This document shows, piece by piece, positions 1 to 8,796 of a stretch of 64,000 nucleotides of DNA (positions are counted from its first letter, which is position 1; each line of letters opens with the position of its first letter). The notes below the pieces were generated by a model. That model searched no databases, had not been told where the DNA came from, and saw only the letters and a program-made list of their open reading frames with translations. The stretch comes from Chryseobacterium sp. IHB B 17019 (GTDB lineage Bacteria; Bacteroidota; Bacteroidia; Flavobacteriales; Weeksellaceae), in assembly GCF_001456155.1 (NCBI RefSeq), contig NZ_CP013293.1, forward strand, positions 1,302,001 through 1,366,000, given 5' to 3'. The translations under genes were made by a program, and so were the position numbers.

Positions 1-1
1 C

Positions 2-277
2 AACGGGACCAAGAAAAACCCCTCTTTGGTTGCTGATTTATTTGGAGACTGGCGGGAAGAAGTAATTTACAGGACTTCAGACAATCAGGAACTTCGGATT
101 TTCAGCTCGACAATTCCGACGAAACATCGTTTGTACACATTGATGCACAATCCGCAATATCGTTTGAGTATCGTCTGGCAAAATGTAGGCTACAATCAGC
201 CTCCTCATACCGATTATTATCTGGACGAATCTGTTTCAAAGATTCCAGCGCCGAATATTCATACGGCTAAACCTTAA
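2..277 (+). CDS. Rhamnogalacturonan endolyase, PL11 (YesW/YesX type), C-terminal end
   Basis: This is the last 91 codons of a gene that begins before the window; the reading frame is open from base 2. The visible residues include the blocks DLFGDWREEV, RIFSSTIPTKHR, YTLMHNPQYR and WQNVGYNQPPH. These are characteristic of the C-terminal end of family 11 polysaccharide lyases, which cleave the rhamnose-galacturonate backbone of rhamnogalacturonan I by beta-elimination. The catalytic part lies outside the window, so activity cannot be judged. The gene sits 63 bp upstream of a GH105 hydrolase on the same strand, the enzyme that would act on its unsaturated products. The two are probably co-transcribed. 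The family call is confident; the exact cleavage mode (endo or exo) is not. Confidence 0.85.
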   Translation, partial: NGTKKNPSLVADLFGDWREEVIYRTSDNQELRIFSSTIPTKHRLYTLMHNPQYRLSIVWQNVGYNQPPHTDYYLDESVSKIPAPNIHTAKP

Positions 278-340
278 ATTAATTTTAATTTCAATACTTT
301 TTAAAACTAATACATTGTAAAAATAAAAATATATATAATT

Positions 341-1498
341 ATGAAGAAAGTACTAATGAGAGGCGCTTTTTTTGCGTTAATTTTTGGAGTTTTATCCTCC
401 TGTTCAGTTCAAAAACAGGCGACGAACGTTAATCTTCCGGATAAAAAAGAAGTTTTGGAAGTTTCACGGAGGGCAAATCAATATTTTATGAACAAATGGC
501 CGGATCCGGGAAAAGAAGTTGTCGGCAAAAAAGTATGGCCAAGCAATCTGTGGACAAGAGCCGTGTACTACGAAGGATTAATGGCTTTATACAAAATAGA
601 TCCTAAAAAAGAATATTACGATTACGCCATCGACTGGTCTCAAAAGCACAACTGGGACATGATGCGCGGAACCTATACCCGAAATGCTGACAATCAGGCT
701 TGCGGACAAACATATCTTGATCTTTATGAAATCGATGGAAGAAAAAATCCGGAAAGAATAAAATTCGTGAAAGCCTCGATGGACAGTATGATTGCCTCCA
801 AAAAATCGGATGACTGGTGGTGGATTGATGCCCTTCAAATGGGAATGCCAATTTTCACAAAACTGGGCAGAATTACAGGTGAGCAAAAATATTTCGATAA
901 GAATTATGAGATGTATGCTTTTACAAAATATAAGCACGGAGGAAATGGTTTGTACAATCCAAAAGACAAACTTTGGTGGCGAGATAAAAGCTTCGTTCCA
1001 CCTTACACGGAGCCCAACGGCGAAGACTGCTACTGGAGCCGCGGAAACGGTTGGGTAGTTGCTGCTTTGGCGCGTACACTGGAAGATACTCCGAAATCTG
1101 ACCCACATTATCAGGAATATTTGCAGGATTATAAAGACTTATTATCAGCTTTGCTGCCCATCCAAAGAGAAGATGGTTTCTGGAATGCAAGTTTACATGA
1201 TCCGAACAATTTCGGAGGTAAAGAAATGACGGGAACCGCCCTGTTTGTATATGGAATGGCATATGGAATTAATAAAGGTTTGATTGATAAAAAAACGTAT
1301 TTACCTGTTATTGTGAAAGCCTGGAACGCGATTGCAAAAGATTCCGTTCAGCCTAATGGATTTTTGGGCTGGGTTCAGGGAACAGGAAAGGAACCTAAAG
1401 ACGGTCAGCCACTCGCTGTGGATAAAGAACCTGATTTTGAAGATTATGGTCTAGGTTGTCTGTTGCTTGCTGCAAGTGAAGTATATAAATTGAAGTAA
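341..1498 (+). CDS. Unsaturated rhamnogalacturonyl hydrolase, GH105, lipoprotein
   Basis: The 385-residue product begins with a lipoprotein signal ending in LSSC (lipid-modified Cys21), so the mature enzyme should be membrane-anchored and probably surface or periplasmic. The rest has the (alpha/alpha)6-barrel pattern of GH105: WTRAVYYEGL near 71, the WWWIDALQMGMP block with the likely general acid Asp163, WSRGNGWVVAAL, and FGGKEMTGTALF. GH105 enzymes remove the 4,5-unsaturated galacturonyl residue left at the non-reducing end by lyases, releasing rhamnose-containing products. Its place just after a PL11 lyase and before a rhamnose transporter fits that role. Length is usual for the family. 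No other family fits as well. Confidence 0.9.
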   Translation: MKKVLMRGAFFALIFGVLSSCSVQKQATNVNLPDKKEVLEVSRRANQYFMNKWPDPGKEVVGKKVWPSNLWTRAVYYEGLMALYKIDPKKEYYDYAIDWSQKHNWDMMRGTYTRNADNQACGQTYLDLYEIDGRKNPERIKFVKASMDSMIASKKSDDWWWIDALQMGMPIFTKLGRITGEQKYFDKNYEMYAFTKYKHGGNGLYNPKDKLWWRDKSFVPPYTEPNGEDCYWSRGNGWVVAALARTLEDTPKSDPHYQEYLQDYKDLLSALLPIQREDGFWNASLHDPNNFGGKEMTGTALFVYGMAYGINKGLIDKKTYLPVIVKAWNAIAKDSVQPNGFLGWVQGTGKEPKDGQPLAVDKEPDFEDYGLGCLLLAASEVYKLK

Positions 1499-1562
1499 AA
1501 AATTAACCGCAAAAGTTACAAAAGTTAATTTTATATTTAAGCTTATTTTAGACTAAGTCTTT

Positions 1563-1637
1563 TGTCATTCTAACGAAAGATAATCTCAAAAATATCATAG
1601 AGATTCTTCACTACATTTCATTTCGTTTAGAATGACA
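1563..1637. repeat. Short extragenic inverted repeat (REP-like)
   Basis: The arms 1563-1578 (TGTCATTCTAACGAAA) and 1621-1637 (TTTCGTTTAGAATGACA) are reverse complements apart from one extra base. They enclose about 42 bases. The surrounding spacer between GH105 and rhaT also opens with an AACCGCAAAAGTTACAAAAG-type sequence at about 1505-1525, which recurs at other intergenic sites here. The element could fold in RNA; no T-run follows it, so it is not an ordinary terminator. Confidence 0.55.
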
Positions 1638-1735
1638 CTTTGTAAAGACTTAATAGAAACTTAAATATTTAAAACTTTTGATTCTTTTATTTGACTACGT
1701 TGAATCTTCGATTTCAAGAAAAAGAATTATTATTG

Positions 1736-1784
1736 CAAACATGACACTACAAGATGCGCAATCGATTTCATAGTGTTAATTTTC
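1736..1784 (+). promoter_or_regulatory. Candidate rhaT promoter with rhamnose-locus motif
   Basis: Bases 1736-1757 fit the shared motif of this locus, ending in CTACAAGATGC. Exactly 19 bases later comes TAATTTTC (1777-1784), one mismatch from the Bacteroidota -7 element TAnnTTTG. The rhaT start codon follows 24 bases downstream. The same motif-N19-TA arrangement precedes the susC, rhaEW and GH28 genes. The -33 position normally held by TTTG is occupied by the motif, which suggests activator dependence. This is a reading by eye and has not been tested statistically. Confidence 0.55.
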
Positions 1785-1807
1785 AAATTCAACCATAAGA
1801 TAAAATT

Positions 1808-2896
1808 ATGAATGCATTATTAGGAGTTTTTTTTCACTTCTTAGGAGGCTTTTCTTCAGGGAGTTTTTACCTGCCCTATAAAAAGGTAAAAGGCTGGTCT
1901 TGGGAAACTTATTGGTTAATAGGAGGGGTTTTTTCCTGGATCATTGTTCCGCCGCTTGCGGCATTTCTTACCATTCCTAATTTTTGGGAAATTATTCAGA
2001 ATGAAAGTTCTTCCATATTGGGACTGACGTTTTTGTTCGGTGCTTTGTGGGGAATTGGCGGTTTTACTTATGGTTTGGGAGTTCGATATTTGGGTGTAGC
2101 CCTTGGAAGCAGCATTATTTTGGGGCTTTGCATGGTGTTTGGCTCACTCGTTCCTTCTATTTATTATGAATTTTCTCCACAAACGGGAAAAGACAACATT
2201 GGTTTGCTGTTTTCCAGCAAGTGGGGGCAGTTTGTTTTATTAGGACTTCTCGTTTGTATTATCGGAATCATTATCAGCGGAAAAGCAGGTATGATGAAGG
2301 AAAAAGAGCTGCAGACCAGTTCGATAGATCCGCATGGTGTAGAAGTAAAAACGGAATATAAATTCGGACTGGGAATAATAGTTTCCATCATTTCCGGGGT
2401 ATTAAGTGCTTGTTTTAATTTCGGATTGGAAGCTGGAAAACCAATGGCAATCGTTGCCAATGAAGCTTGGAAATTAGCAAATCCGAGCCAGGGAGAATTC
2501 CTTTTTCAAAATAATGTAACGTATGTGGTTGTCCTGTGGGGCGGAATGGCAGTCAATCTAATCGGCTGTTTATATTTAGCCATGAAAAATAAATCTTATA
2601 CAGATTATACCAAAAGAAACGTACCGGTTTTAAAGAATCTGATTTTCTGTGCACTTGCCGGAACCATGTGGTTCTTACAGTTTTTCTTTTACGGTATGGG
2701 CGAAAGTAAAATGGGAAATGGCGCCAGCTCATGGATTTTACACATGGCATTTATCATTTTCATTGCTAATTTATGGGGAATTATCATCAAAGAATGGAAG
2801 GGAGTTTCCAAAAAAACCATTACTACCATCGCTGTTGGAATGATCGTCATGTTCATTTCTATTTTAATGGTAGGCTACGGAAATTCTTTGAGATAA
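1808..2896 (+). CDS. rhaT: L-rhamnose/H+ symporter RhaT
   Basis: The 362-residue product is a polytopic membrane protein with about ten hydrophobic segments. It matches RhaT along its length, beginning with the typical FHFLGGFSSGSFYLPYKKVK and WSWETYWL blocks, then GFTYGLGVRYLGVALGSSI and SCAFNFG-like/EAGKP sequences. RhaT imports L-rhamnose with protons across the inner membrane. It lies between the extracellular depolymerases and the rhamnose catabolic genes, so it delivers the sugar released in the periplasm. It has its own candidate promoter just upstream and a strong terminator downstream (2968-2997), so it is probably a single-gene transcript. Confidence 0.95.
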   Translation: MNALLGVFFHFLGGFSSGSFYLPYKKVKGWSWETYWLIGGVFSWIIVPPLAAFLTIPNFWEIIQNESSSILGLTFLFGALWGIGGFTYGLGVRYLGVALGSSIILGLCMVFGSLVPSIYYEFSPQTGKDNIGLLFSSKWGQFVLLGLLVCIIGIIISGKAGMMKEKELQTSSIDPHGVEVKTEYKFGLGIIVSIISGVLSACFNFGLEAGKPMAIVANEAWKLANPSQGEFLFQNNVTYVVVLWGGMAVNLIGCLYLAMKNKSYTDYTKRNVPVLKNLIFCALAGTMWFLQFFFYGMGESKMGNGASSWILHMAFIIFIANLWGIIIKEWKGVSKKTITTIAVGMIVMFISILMVGYGNSLR

Positions 2897-2967
2897 ATCA
2901 TTTTCGTTTTTCATTTACGATTTACAATATCATTCATATAGTTTCAGAGTTAGAATTTTAGCTCATT

Positions 2968-2997
2968 AAGGCACTGATTTTTTCAGTGTCTTTTTTA
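2968..2997 (+). terminator. Rho-independent terminator after rhaT
   Basis: The stem GCACTGA (2971-2977) pairs with the CAGTG-containing segment at 2984-2990 around a T-rich loop and is followed by TTTTTT. It lies about 75 bases after the rhaT stop codon. Between it and susC (2998-3235) I see only AT-rich spacer and the susC promoter region. Confidence 0.8.
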
Positions 2998-3168
2998 TGA
3001 AAAGCAAATTAACTCTAAAAAAAGCGTGTCTGTTTGAAATGGGAATTTTTAATTCACGGTTTAGTTAAATATTTTACTGAATAATTGATAATTTACAAGC
3101 ATTTTATTATTAATTTTAAAATATAATTTAAATATTTGCAGTTAATTATGATAAATTAAGAATATTTC

Positions 3169-3217
3169 GATACAGGATATTGCAGGATGCCCGAATTTTT
3201 GTAACGGTGTATTTTGG
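3169..3217 (+). promoter_or_regulatory. Candidate susC promoter with rhamnose-locus motif
   Basis: The motif GATACAGGATATTGCA followed by GGATGC (3185-3190) lies exactly 19 bases before TATTTTGG (3210-3217), a degenerate -7 element. The susC ATG is 19 bases after it. Motif and spacing match those found upstream of rhaT, rhaEW and the GH28 operon, pointing to one regulator acting on all four transcripts. Confidence 0.55.
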
Positions 3218-3235
3218 TAACATAAAAATTAATAT

Positions 3236-6200
3236 ATGTCTTTGATAGTTAAACACAAAAATATAAAGCGAATAGTGTTTCCGGCATTTATGCTTTCAAC
3301 AAGTTTTGTCTGGGGGCAAGAGGCGGTAAATGATACTGTGAAAAATACGAAAGATATTGAAGAAGTGGTCGTTATCGGTTACGGAAAGGTTAAAAAATCA
3401 GATCTTACAGGATCTGTTTCTTCAGTTTCTGCAAAAGATTTAGCAGCTACACCGGCAATGAACGCTTTACAGGCACTTCAGGGAAGAGCTGCAGGTCTGA
3501 ACATCGTGACCGCAGGTGGCGCTCCCGGAGCAGGCGCAAACGTTACAATCAGGGGAGGTTCTTCCATTACTCAAAGTTCTGATCCTCTTTATATTGTAGA
3601 CGGTTTCCAATTAGACAACGCTTTGAATGTGATCAACCCTAATGATATCGAAAGTATCGATGTTTTAAAGGGAGCTTCTGCCATTGCCATCTACGGAGCC
3701 CGTGGTTCCAACGGTATTATTGTTATTAAAACCAAAAGCGGTAAAAAAGGAAGAACGGTTATCAACTACAATACTTTCATGTCGTTTGATATGCTTTCAA
3801 AAAAGTTGGATATGCTTTCCAATCCGGAACAATATGTAAAGTATCAGTACGAATTGGGAGTTCTTCAGTCTAAACCATCAGCGTGGAGTAATGTTTTTGA
3901 TAATAATTTGGGAACAGATTCACCAGGGTTTTATTCCGGAGCTTATCAGAGAATTGTCAATCGCTACGGATCTGCTGCGGCATTAGACTGGCAGGAAAAA
4001 ATGCTGGGCGGAACAGGTGTAACCCAGAATCACAACGTAAATGTTTCTGCAGGAAATGAGAAAACCCAGGCATTCATTAGTTATAATTACAATAAGCAAG
4101 ATGGTTTGCTTCAAAACTTTAGCGAAACAAGAAATTCATTACGTGCCAATATCACTTCAGAATTGTATAAAGGAGTAAGAGTAGATTTTAATACAATGTT
4201 TACTAACAATTCTGTGAACGGGGGAGGAGCCTATTCAGGAATGAAAAAAATTCTTCTTCAGCCTATCACGGGAGGTACATTATTTACGCAGGATGAGTTG
4301 TTCAATACTCAGACTTTCCCGGATTTTTCAGCTTTAGATTCCGGTTTTGATACGGAAAATCCATACATTGAAACTCAGGCCTCAACCTCAAACAAACGTA
4401 CAAGAACATTCGTAGCCAATGCAGGTATCGAATTTGACTTCCTGAAAAACTTCACATGGAGAACTGCCGGACAATATAGCTGGACAAACAGCAAGTCAAC
4501 ATCATTTTCTGATCAGAATTCCCGTGCGTTTCTTACAGATCCTATCAACACAGGGATCAACGGAAATATTGCCAATGCTGAGACATTCCGTTATCAGATC
4601 ACTAATACTTTAAATTATAATAAAACTTTTGGAGAAAAACATAAAGTAAATGCTTTAATCGGGAATGAAATCTGGTACGAGGAATCTGAAGGAAGCAGCA
4701 TGAGACTGACGAAATTCCCATATCCTAATTTCGGACTGGATGATATTGCAAACGCAACGGTAGCCGATAAAAATACAGACAGATCAAGCAACAGCTTACT
4801 TTCTTATTTTGCCCGTGTGAATTATAATTATGACAACCGTTATTTAATTACAGGGACAATACGTGCCGATGGTTCTTCAAAATTTGCAGAAGGTTCCAGA
4901 TGGGGATATTTTCCATCTGTAGCGGGTGCATGGCGTGTTTCCCAGGAAAATTTCTGGCAGGGTCATAAAATCGATAAAATCGTTAATGATTTTAAATTAA
5001 GAATTGAATATGGGGTAACGGGTAACAATGGTGTCGCTAATAACTTGTGGAGAACCAATGTTTTACTTACAGATTATCCAATAAACAATACGCAGGGATA
5101 TCCGGCATACGTGACAAGTACAAACTGGGGAAATCGTGATCTTCAGTGGGAAGAGCTGAGAACAACCAATATTGGTGTAGATTTAGCTTTTTTTAATAAC
5201 AGGATTAAATTAACTTCCGAATGGTACAACAATAACGTAAGCAAAATGCTTTTCGAAAGTGTACTTCCCGTTTCTTCAGGATATTCAAGACAATATCAGA
5301 ATATCGGTTCTATGAGAAACAGAGGGATGGAATTCACACTAAATACAGTGAATTTAAAATCAGAAAATTTCAGATGGACAACAGATCTTAATATTTCTTT
5401 CAATAAATCTAAAGTTCTTTCTCTTGAAGACGGAAGACAAGACAGACAGTTCAGTGTTGGTGGCAGCAGAACGGGTATGGTGACATATTATGCAACTGTA
5501 GGAGAAGAATTGGGAGATATGTATGGGTATATTTATCAGGGAGTCTATACTACGGATGATTTTACTCAAAATCCGGACGGATCATTAACCTTAAACCCGG
5601 GCGTTGTAAAACCTGCAACCGGAACTCCTAAACCGGGAGACATGAAATTTGCTGCTGATAATGAAGCAGGAGATCAGTTTACAAGAAAAATGCAGAAGAT
5701 AGGAAACGGTACTCCGGATTTTATCGGGGGAATCAGTAATAATTTCTCTTACAAAGGCTTTGACTTGGCTGTATTTATGAAATTCAGCGTTGGTAATGAT
5801 ATTTATAATGCGACTAAACAAAGTTTAAGTCCATATGCAATGTTCCAGAATGTACCCTCAGAATTCGGAAACAATTATTATCATTTGATTGATCCTAATA
5901 CAGGGCAGGCAACAACCAACCTTAACAGACTTAGAGAGCTAAACCCTGATGAAAATGCAAGACTTTGGAGCTTAAGCAATGCAAATACTGTAAATATCGG
6001 TTATCCATCATCATACTATGTAGAAGACGGTTCTTATCTAAGAGTTGCTCAGATAACATTGGGATATTCTTTTGCTAAAGAATTTTTGAATAAAGTGATG
6101 CTTACTAATGCCCGTATTTATTTTACCGTTAATAATGTAGCGACAATTACAGGGTACTCAGGTTATGACCCTGAAGTTTCGGCGGCAAGCGGAGTGACTG

Positions 6201-6274
6201 TTACACCTGGATATGACAGTTCTACATATCCTCGTTCGAGAAGCTATGTTCTTGGCCTTAATTTAACTTTCTAA
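3236..6274 (+). CDS. SusC/RagA-family TonB-dependent outer-membrane transporter
   Basis: The 1012-residue product begins with a signal peptide ending near FVWGQ. The TonB-box/plug start follows (EEVVVIGYGKVKKSDLTGSVSSV), then the plug (ALQGRAAGLNI, RGGSSITQSSDPLYIVDG, DVLKGASAIAIYGARGSNGIIVIKTK). A long beta-barrel ends in an aromatic residue (GLNLTF). SusC proteins take up oligosaccharides across the outer membrane with their SusD lid. The usual N-terminal carboxypeptidase-regulatory-like domain between signal and plug is absent here: the TonB box follows the signal within about 15 residues. It is 13 bases upstream of susD and clearly co-transcribed. The substrate is inferred from neighbours to be rhamnogalacturonan-derived oligosaccharide. 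Confidence 0.95.
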   Translation: MSLIVKHKNIKRIVFPAFMLSTSFVWGQEAVNDTVKNTKDIEEVVVIGYGKVKKSDLTGSVSSVSAKDLAATPAMNALQALQGRAAGLNIVTAGGAPGAGANVTIRGGSSITQSSDPLYIVDGFQLDNALNVINPNDIESIDVLKGASAIAIYGARGSNGIIVIKTKSGKKGRTVINYNTFMSFDMLSKKLDMLSNPEQYVKYQYELGVLQSKPSAWSNVFDNNLGTDSPGFYSGAYQRIVNRYGSAAALDWQEKMLGGTGVTQNHNVNVSAGNEKTQAFISYNYNKQDGLLQNFSETRNSLRANITSELYKGVRVDFNTMFTNNSVNGGGAYSGMKKILLQPITGGTLFTQDELFNTQTFPDFSALDSGFDTENPYIETQASTSNKRTRTFVANAGIEFDFLKNFTWRTAGQYSWTNSKSTSFSDQNSRAFLTDPINTGINGNIANAETFRYQITNTLNYNKTFGEKHKVNALIGNEIWYEESEGSSMRLTKFPYPNFGLDDIANATVADKNTDRSSNSLLSYFARVNYNYDNRYLITGTIRADGSSKFAEGSRWGYFPSVAGAWRVSQENFWQGHKIDKIVNDFKLRIEYGVTGNNGVANNLWRTNVLLTDYPINNTQGYPAYVTSTNWGNRDLQWEELRTTNIGVDLAFFNNRIKLTSEWYNNNVSKMLFESVLPVSSGYSRQYQNIGSMRNRGMEFTLNTVNLKSENFRWTTDLNISFNKSKVLSLEDGRQDRQFSVGGSRTGMVTYYATVGEELGDMYGYIYQGVYTTDDFTQNPDGSLTLNPGVVKPATGTPKPGDMKFAADNEAGDQFTRKMQKIGNGTPDFIGGISNNFSYKGFDLAVFMKFSVGNDIYNATKQSLSPYAMFQNVPSEFGNNYYHLIDPNTGQATTNLNRLRELNPDENARLWSLSNANTVNIGYPSSYYVEDGSYLRVAQITLGYSFAKEFLNKVMLTNARIYFTVNNVATITGYSGYDPEVSAASGVTVTPGYDSSTYPRSRSYVLGLNLTF

Positions 6275-6287
6275 TATTATTTAAATC

Positions 6288-8366
6288 ATGAAAAATATAT
6301 ATAAAACTCCAGTATTTCTAAGAAAATTAGTCATTCTTCCCTCAATTTTCGTCGCCGTTTTAGCGATGAATTCATGTAGCGATGATTTTCTGGATCAGCC
6401 TGCTTACAATTCATTGGATACAGAATCTGTATTTAAAAATATAGATACTGCAGAGATGTTTGTTTTGGGCTGTTACAGAGGTATAGTTCCAACTGAAATG
6501 TATTATCAGTTAGGAGCGGGAGACACGGTCACTCACTCTTCAGAAGATGGTTCTACAAATAATTCCAAATATAATATTGCCAACTATAAATATGATGCTT
6601 ATACCCCGAATACGGTAACAGGAATTTACTCTGCGATGTATGCGGTTATTGAAAGAACAAATATTGCAGTAAGCGGACTAAGCAAAATGGAAGCAAGCAC
6701 AAAACGTGACGCTTTATTAGCTGAAGTGAAAGCGATTCGTGCATTTTGCTATTATAATTTAATTCGTGTGTACGGAGACGTTCCTTCGGTTTTTAAACCT
6801 TTGGATGAGATGGATCCGAATGACCCGAATACATTATATCCAAAACGTACTTCAAGAGACGAAATTTACGATCATATCATTACCGATCTTCAGGAATCTG
6901 TAGTAAACATGCCGAATTTTGCTCAAAGCGGATACGCAACAACAGAACGTTTAACCAAACAGGGAACCAATGCCTTGTTGGCGAGAATTGCTCTTTATGC
7001 AGCAGGATATTCTCTTCGTTGGGACCTTAATACCGGAAGCGGTGCGATGATGTCGCGTCGTAGTGACAACAACAGAATCCAGCAGTTGTACCAGATTGCA
7101 GACAATGCCTGTGCCGCTATTATTAACGGAGGAACAAATTCTTTGGTTCAGGCTCAGGGCGGTAAAAGTGGTTTTGAAGCGTTGTGGTTCAATTTCTGCC
7201 AGAGAAAATTTTCAGTGACAAACTCAGAAATTCTTTGGCAAGTCGCTGAATATGGTGCAAATACAAACTCAGCTTTTGGAGTATATGCCAACGAAGGTTC
7301 CCGTGGAGGAACGTATGGATCAAGAAAGGCATTACAATTCATTCTTCCTAGTTATTATTTGTCTTTTAATCAGGGAGATACCCGTAGAGACGTTTCTTGT
7401 ACTTCTTACAGTGTATATTTCTTAAATAATGGTAACGCAAGTGATACTTGGGTGAATGCCGGAACTACATTTTCATGCATCATGTCAGGTAAATTCAGAA
7501 TGGGATGGTGTGTTGCGCCTCAGGCGGCGGATGCACGTAATTTAAATATCCCTATTTTAAGATATGCGGATGTTTTATTAATGTATGCAGAAACCCAAAA
7601 CTATTTAAACGGTGGACCTACTGCTGCCGGAACAGCTGCTCTAATGCAGGTAAGAAACCGTGCAGGGATCGGAAGTGTACCGGCTCCGTCTGGTCAGCAG
7701 GCATTTGAAGATGCTATTGTTCAGGAGCGTAAATGGGAATTTGCGGGAGAGTTTAATCTTCGTACTGATTTGATTAGAATGAATCGTTTGGCAAGCGAGA
7801 TTGAAGCTACAAAACAGGCGATGAAAAACTTATCAAACAAAGCTGGAGTCTATGCAAATACACCTGTTTACCGACTTTATAAACTTGAAAAAAATGCACA
7901 GATTTATGGTGATCCGTTTTTGGCATTAAAATATATTGAAATTACAAATCCTGCAGAAATTGCAGTCATTACTAATGTTCCAACGAATTCTACAGGCTTC
8001 GCAAGTTATCAGACCGCATTAAGAGCTATTGTAGTAGCCCACGGACAAGCCACAACAACGGATGACAAATGGTATCCTACGAATATGTTCCAGGCCTATA
8101 ACAGTACATTCAACAGCAATGCAAAAAAGACAGCCGGATTTTTAGGAGGTGCTGCAGGCCAGCTTCAGATCGGTAATATTATCTATACCAAACCAACAGG
8201 TTCAGCAGAAAACGGAGGAACATACCCGAACTGGATAGAAGGTGGCGGAGACGGTCTTTTCTACGGATTTGTACCGAATAAAACAGAATTGTTGCCTTTT
8301 GCAGCGGCTTCTGCCGGTCATCCGTTGGTAGATAACCCAAATCTAAGCCAGCTTCCTGGATATTAA
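6288..8366 (+). CDS. SusD/RagB-family surface glycan-binding lipoprotein
   Basis: The 692-residue product has a lipoprotein signal ending in AMNSC (Cys30), followed by SDDFLDQPAYNSLDTESVF, the standard SusD start. TPR-like helices of the SusD fold follow (LLAEVKAIRAFCYYNLIRVYGDVP, TKQGTNALLARIALYAAGYS), and near the C-terminus LRYADVLLMYAETQNYLN and the ERKWEFAGEFNLRTDLIR block. It caps the SusC barrel and binds glycan at the cell surface. It starts 13 bases after susC. At 692 residues it is longer than the common 500-600, with extra sequence in the last 150 residues. No further surface glycan-binding protein follows. Confidence 0.93.
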   Translation: MKNIYKTPVFLRKLVILPSIFVAVLAMNSCSDDFLDQPAYNSLDTESVFKNIDTAEMFVLGCYRGIVPTEMYYQLGAGDTVTHSSEDGSTNNSKYNIANYKYDAYTPNTVTGIYSAMYAVIERTNIAVSGLSKMEASTKRDALLAEVKAIRAFCYYNLIRVYGDVPSVFKPLDEMDPNDPNTLYPKRTSRDEIYDHIITDLQESVVNMPNFAQSGYATTERLTKQGTNALLARIALYAAGYSLRWDLNTGSGAMMSRRSDNNRIQQLYQIADNACAAIINGGTNSLVQAQGGKSGFEALWFNFCQRKFSVTNSEILWQVAEYGANTNSAFGVYANEGSRGGTYGSRKALQFILPSYYLSFNQGDTRRDVSCTSYSVYFLNNGNASDTWVNAGTTFSCIMSGKFRMGWCVAPQAADARNLNIPILRYADVLLMYAETQNYLNGGPTAAGTAALMQVRNRAGIGSVPAPSGQQAFEDAIVQERKWEFAGEFNLRTDLIRMNRLASEIEATKQAMKNLSNKAGVYANTPVYRLYKLEKNAQIYGDPFLALKYIEITNPAEIAVITNVPTNSTGFASYQTALRAIVVAHGQATTTDDKWYPTNMFQAYNSTFNSNAKKTAGFLGGAAGQLQIGNIIYTKPTGSAENGGTYPNWIEGGGDGLFYGFVPNKTELLPFAAASAGHPLVDNPNLSQLPGY

Positions 8367-8390
8367 TCAAATAATTTAAACATTAAGAAT

Positions 8391-8558
8391 TTAACCGCAA
8401 AAGGCACAAAGTATTATTGAACGATTTAAATTTAACAATTTTGAAGACAAAGCTTGTAAAAGAATAAAAACCGTAGACTTTTTTAAACTTATGTCTTCTT
8501 GTTGTAGCTTAATGAGCTTAAATAAATAATGTTAATCTTTTGCATCTTTTGCGGTTAA
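8391..8558. repeat. MITE-like inverted-repeat element, TTAACCGCAAAAG ends
   Basis: The 168-bp element starts TTAACCGCAAAAGGCACAAA and ends in the complement of TTAACCGCAAAAGATGCAAA. The middle is AT-rich with no reading frame. It occupies the spacer between susD and rhaEW. Related elements with the same ends lie at 15261-15441 and 18935-19073, and a decayed one lies at about 1503-1720. No target-site duplication was recognised with confidence. Confidence 0.6.
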
Positions 8559-8719
8559 ATAAAGGTTTTAAACAAAAATATTAATCTATTAAATCTTCTT
8601 AATGGTTAAAATAATTTTTAAAAATCACATCATCACAAATCATTAATCACAAATAGCCATAATCAGATTGATATAGAATGAATTAAACTGAAACGTTAAT
8701 TTATCTTTAAATACAGTAT

Positions 8720-8768
8720 TTACCAGTATAGTACGGGATGCTGTAAAAAATATTACGATCTAATTTTG
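8720..8768 (+). promoter_or_regulatory. Candidate rhaEW operon promoter with rhamnose-locus motif
   Basis: TTACCAGTATAGTACG is followed by GGATGC (8736-8741). After exactly 19 bases comes TAATTTTG (8761-8768), a perfect TAnnTTTG -7 element. The rhaEW ATG is 28 bases downstream. This is the best -7 match among the four promoters that share the motif and anchors the alignment. Confidence 0.6.
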
Positions 8769-8796
8769 GTTAAAATTTAGAAATATAAGACAAACA

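Noticed and set aside
587..1108. Long minus-strand frames opposite the GH105 gene
   Set aside because: They lie wholly antisense to a complete, clearly recognised enzyme gene.
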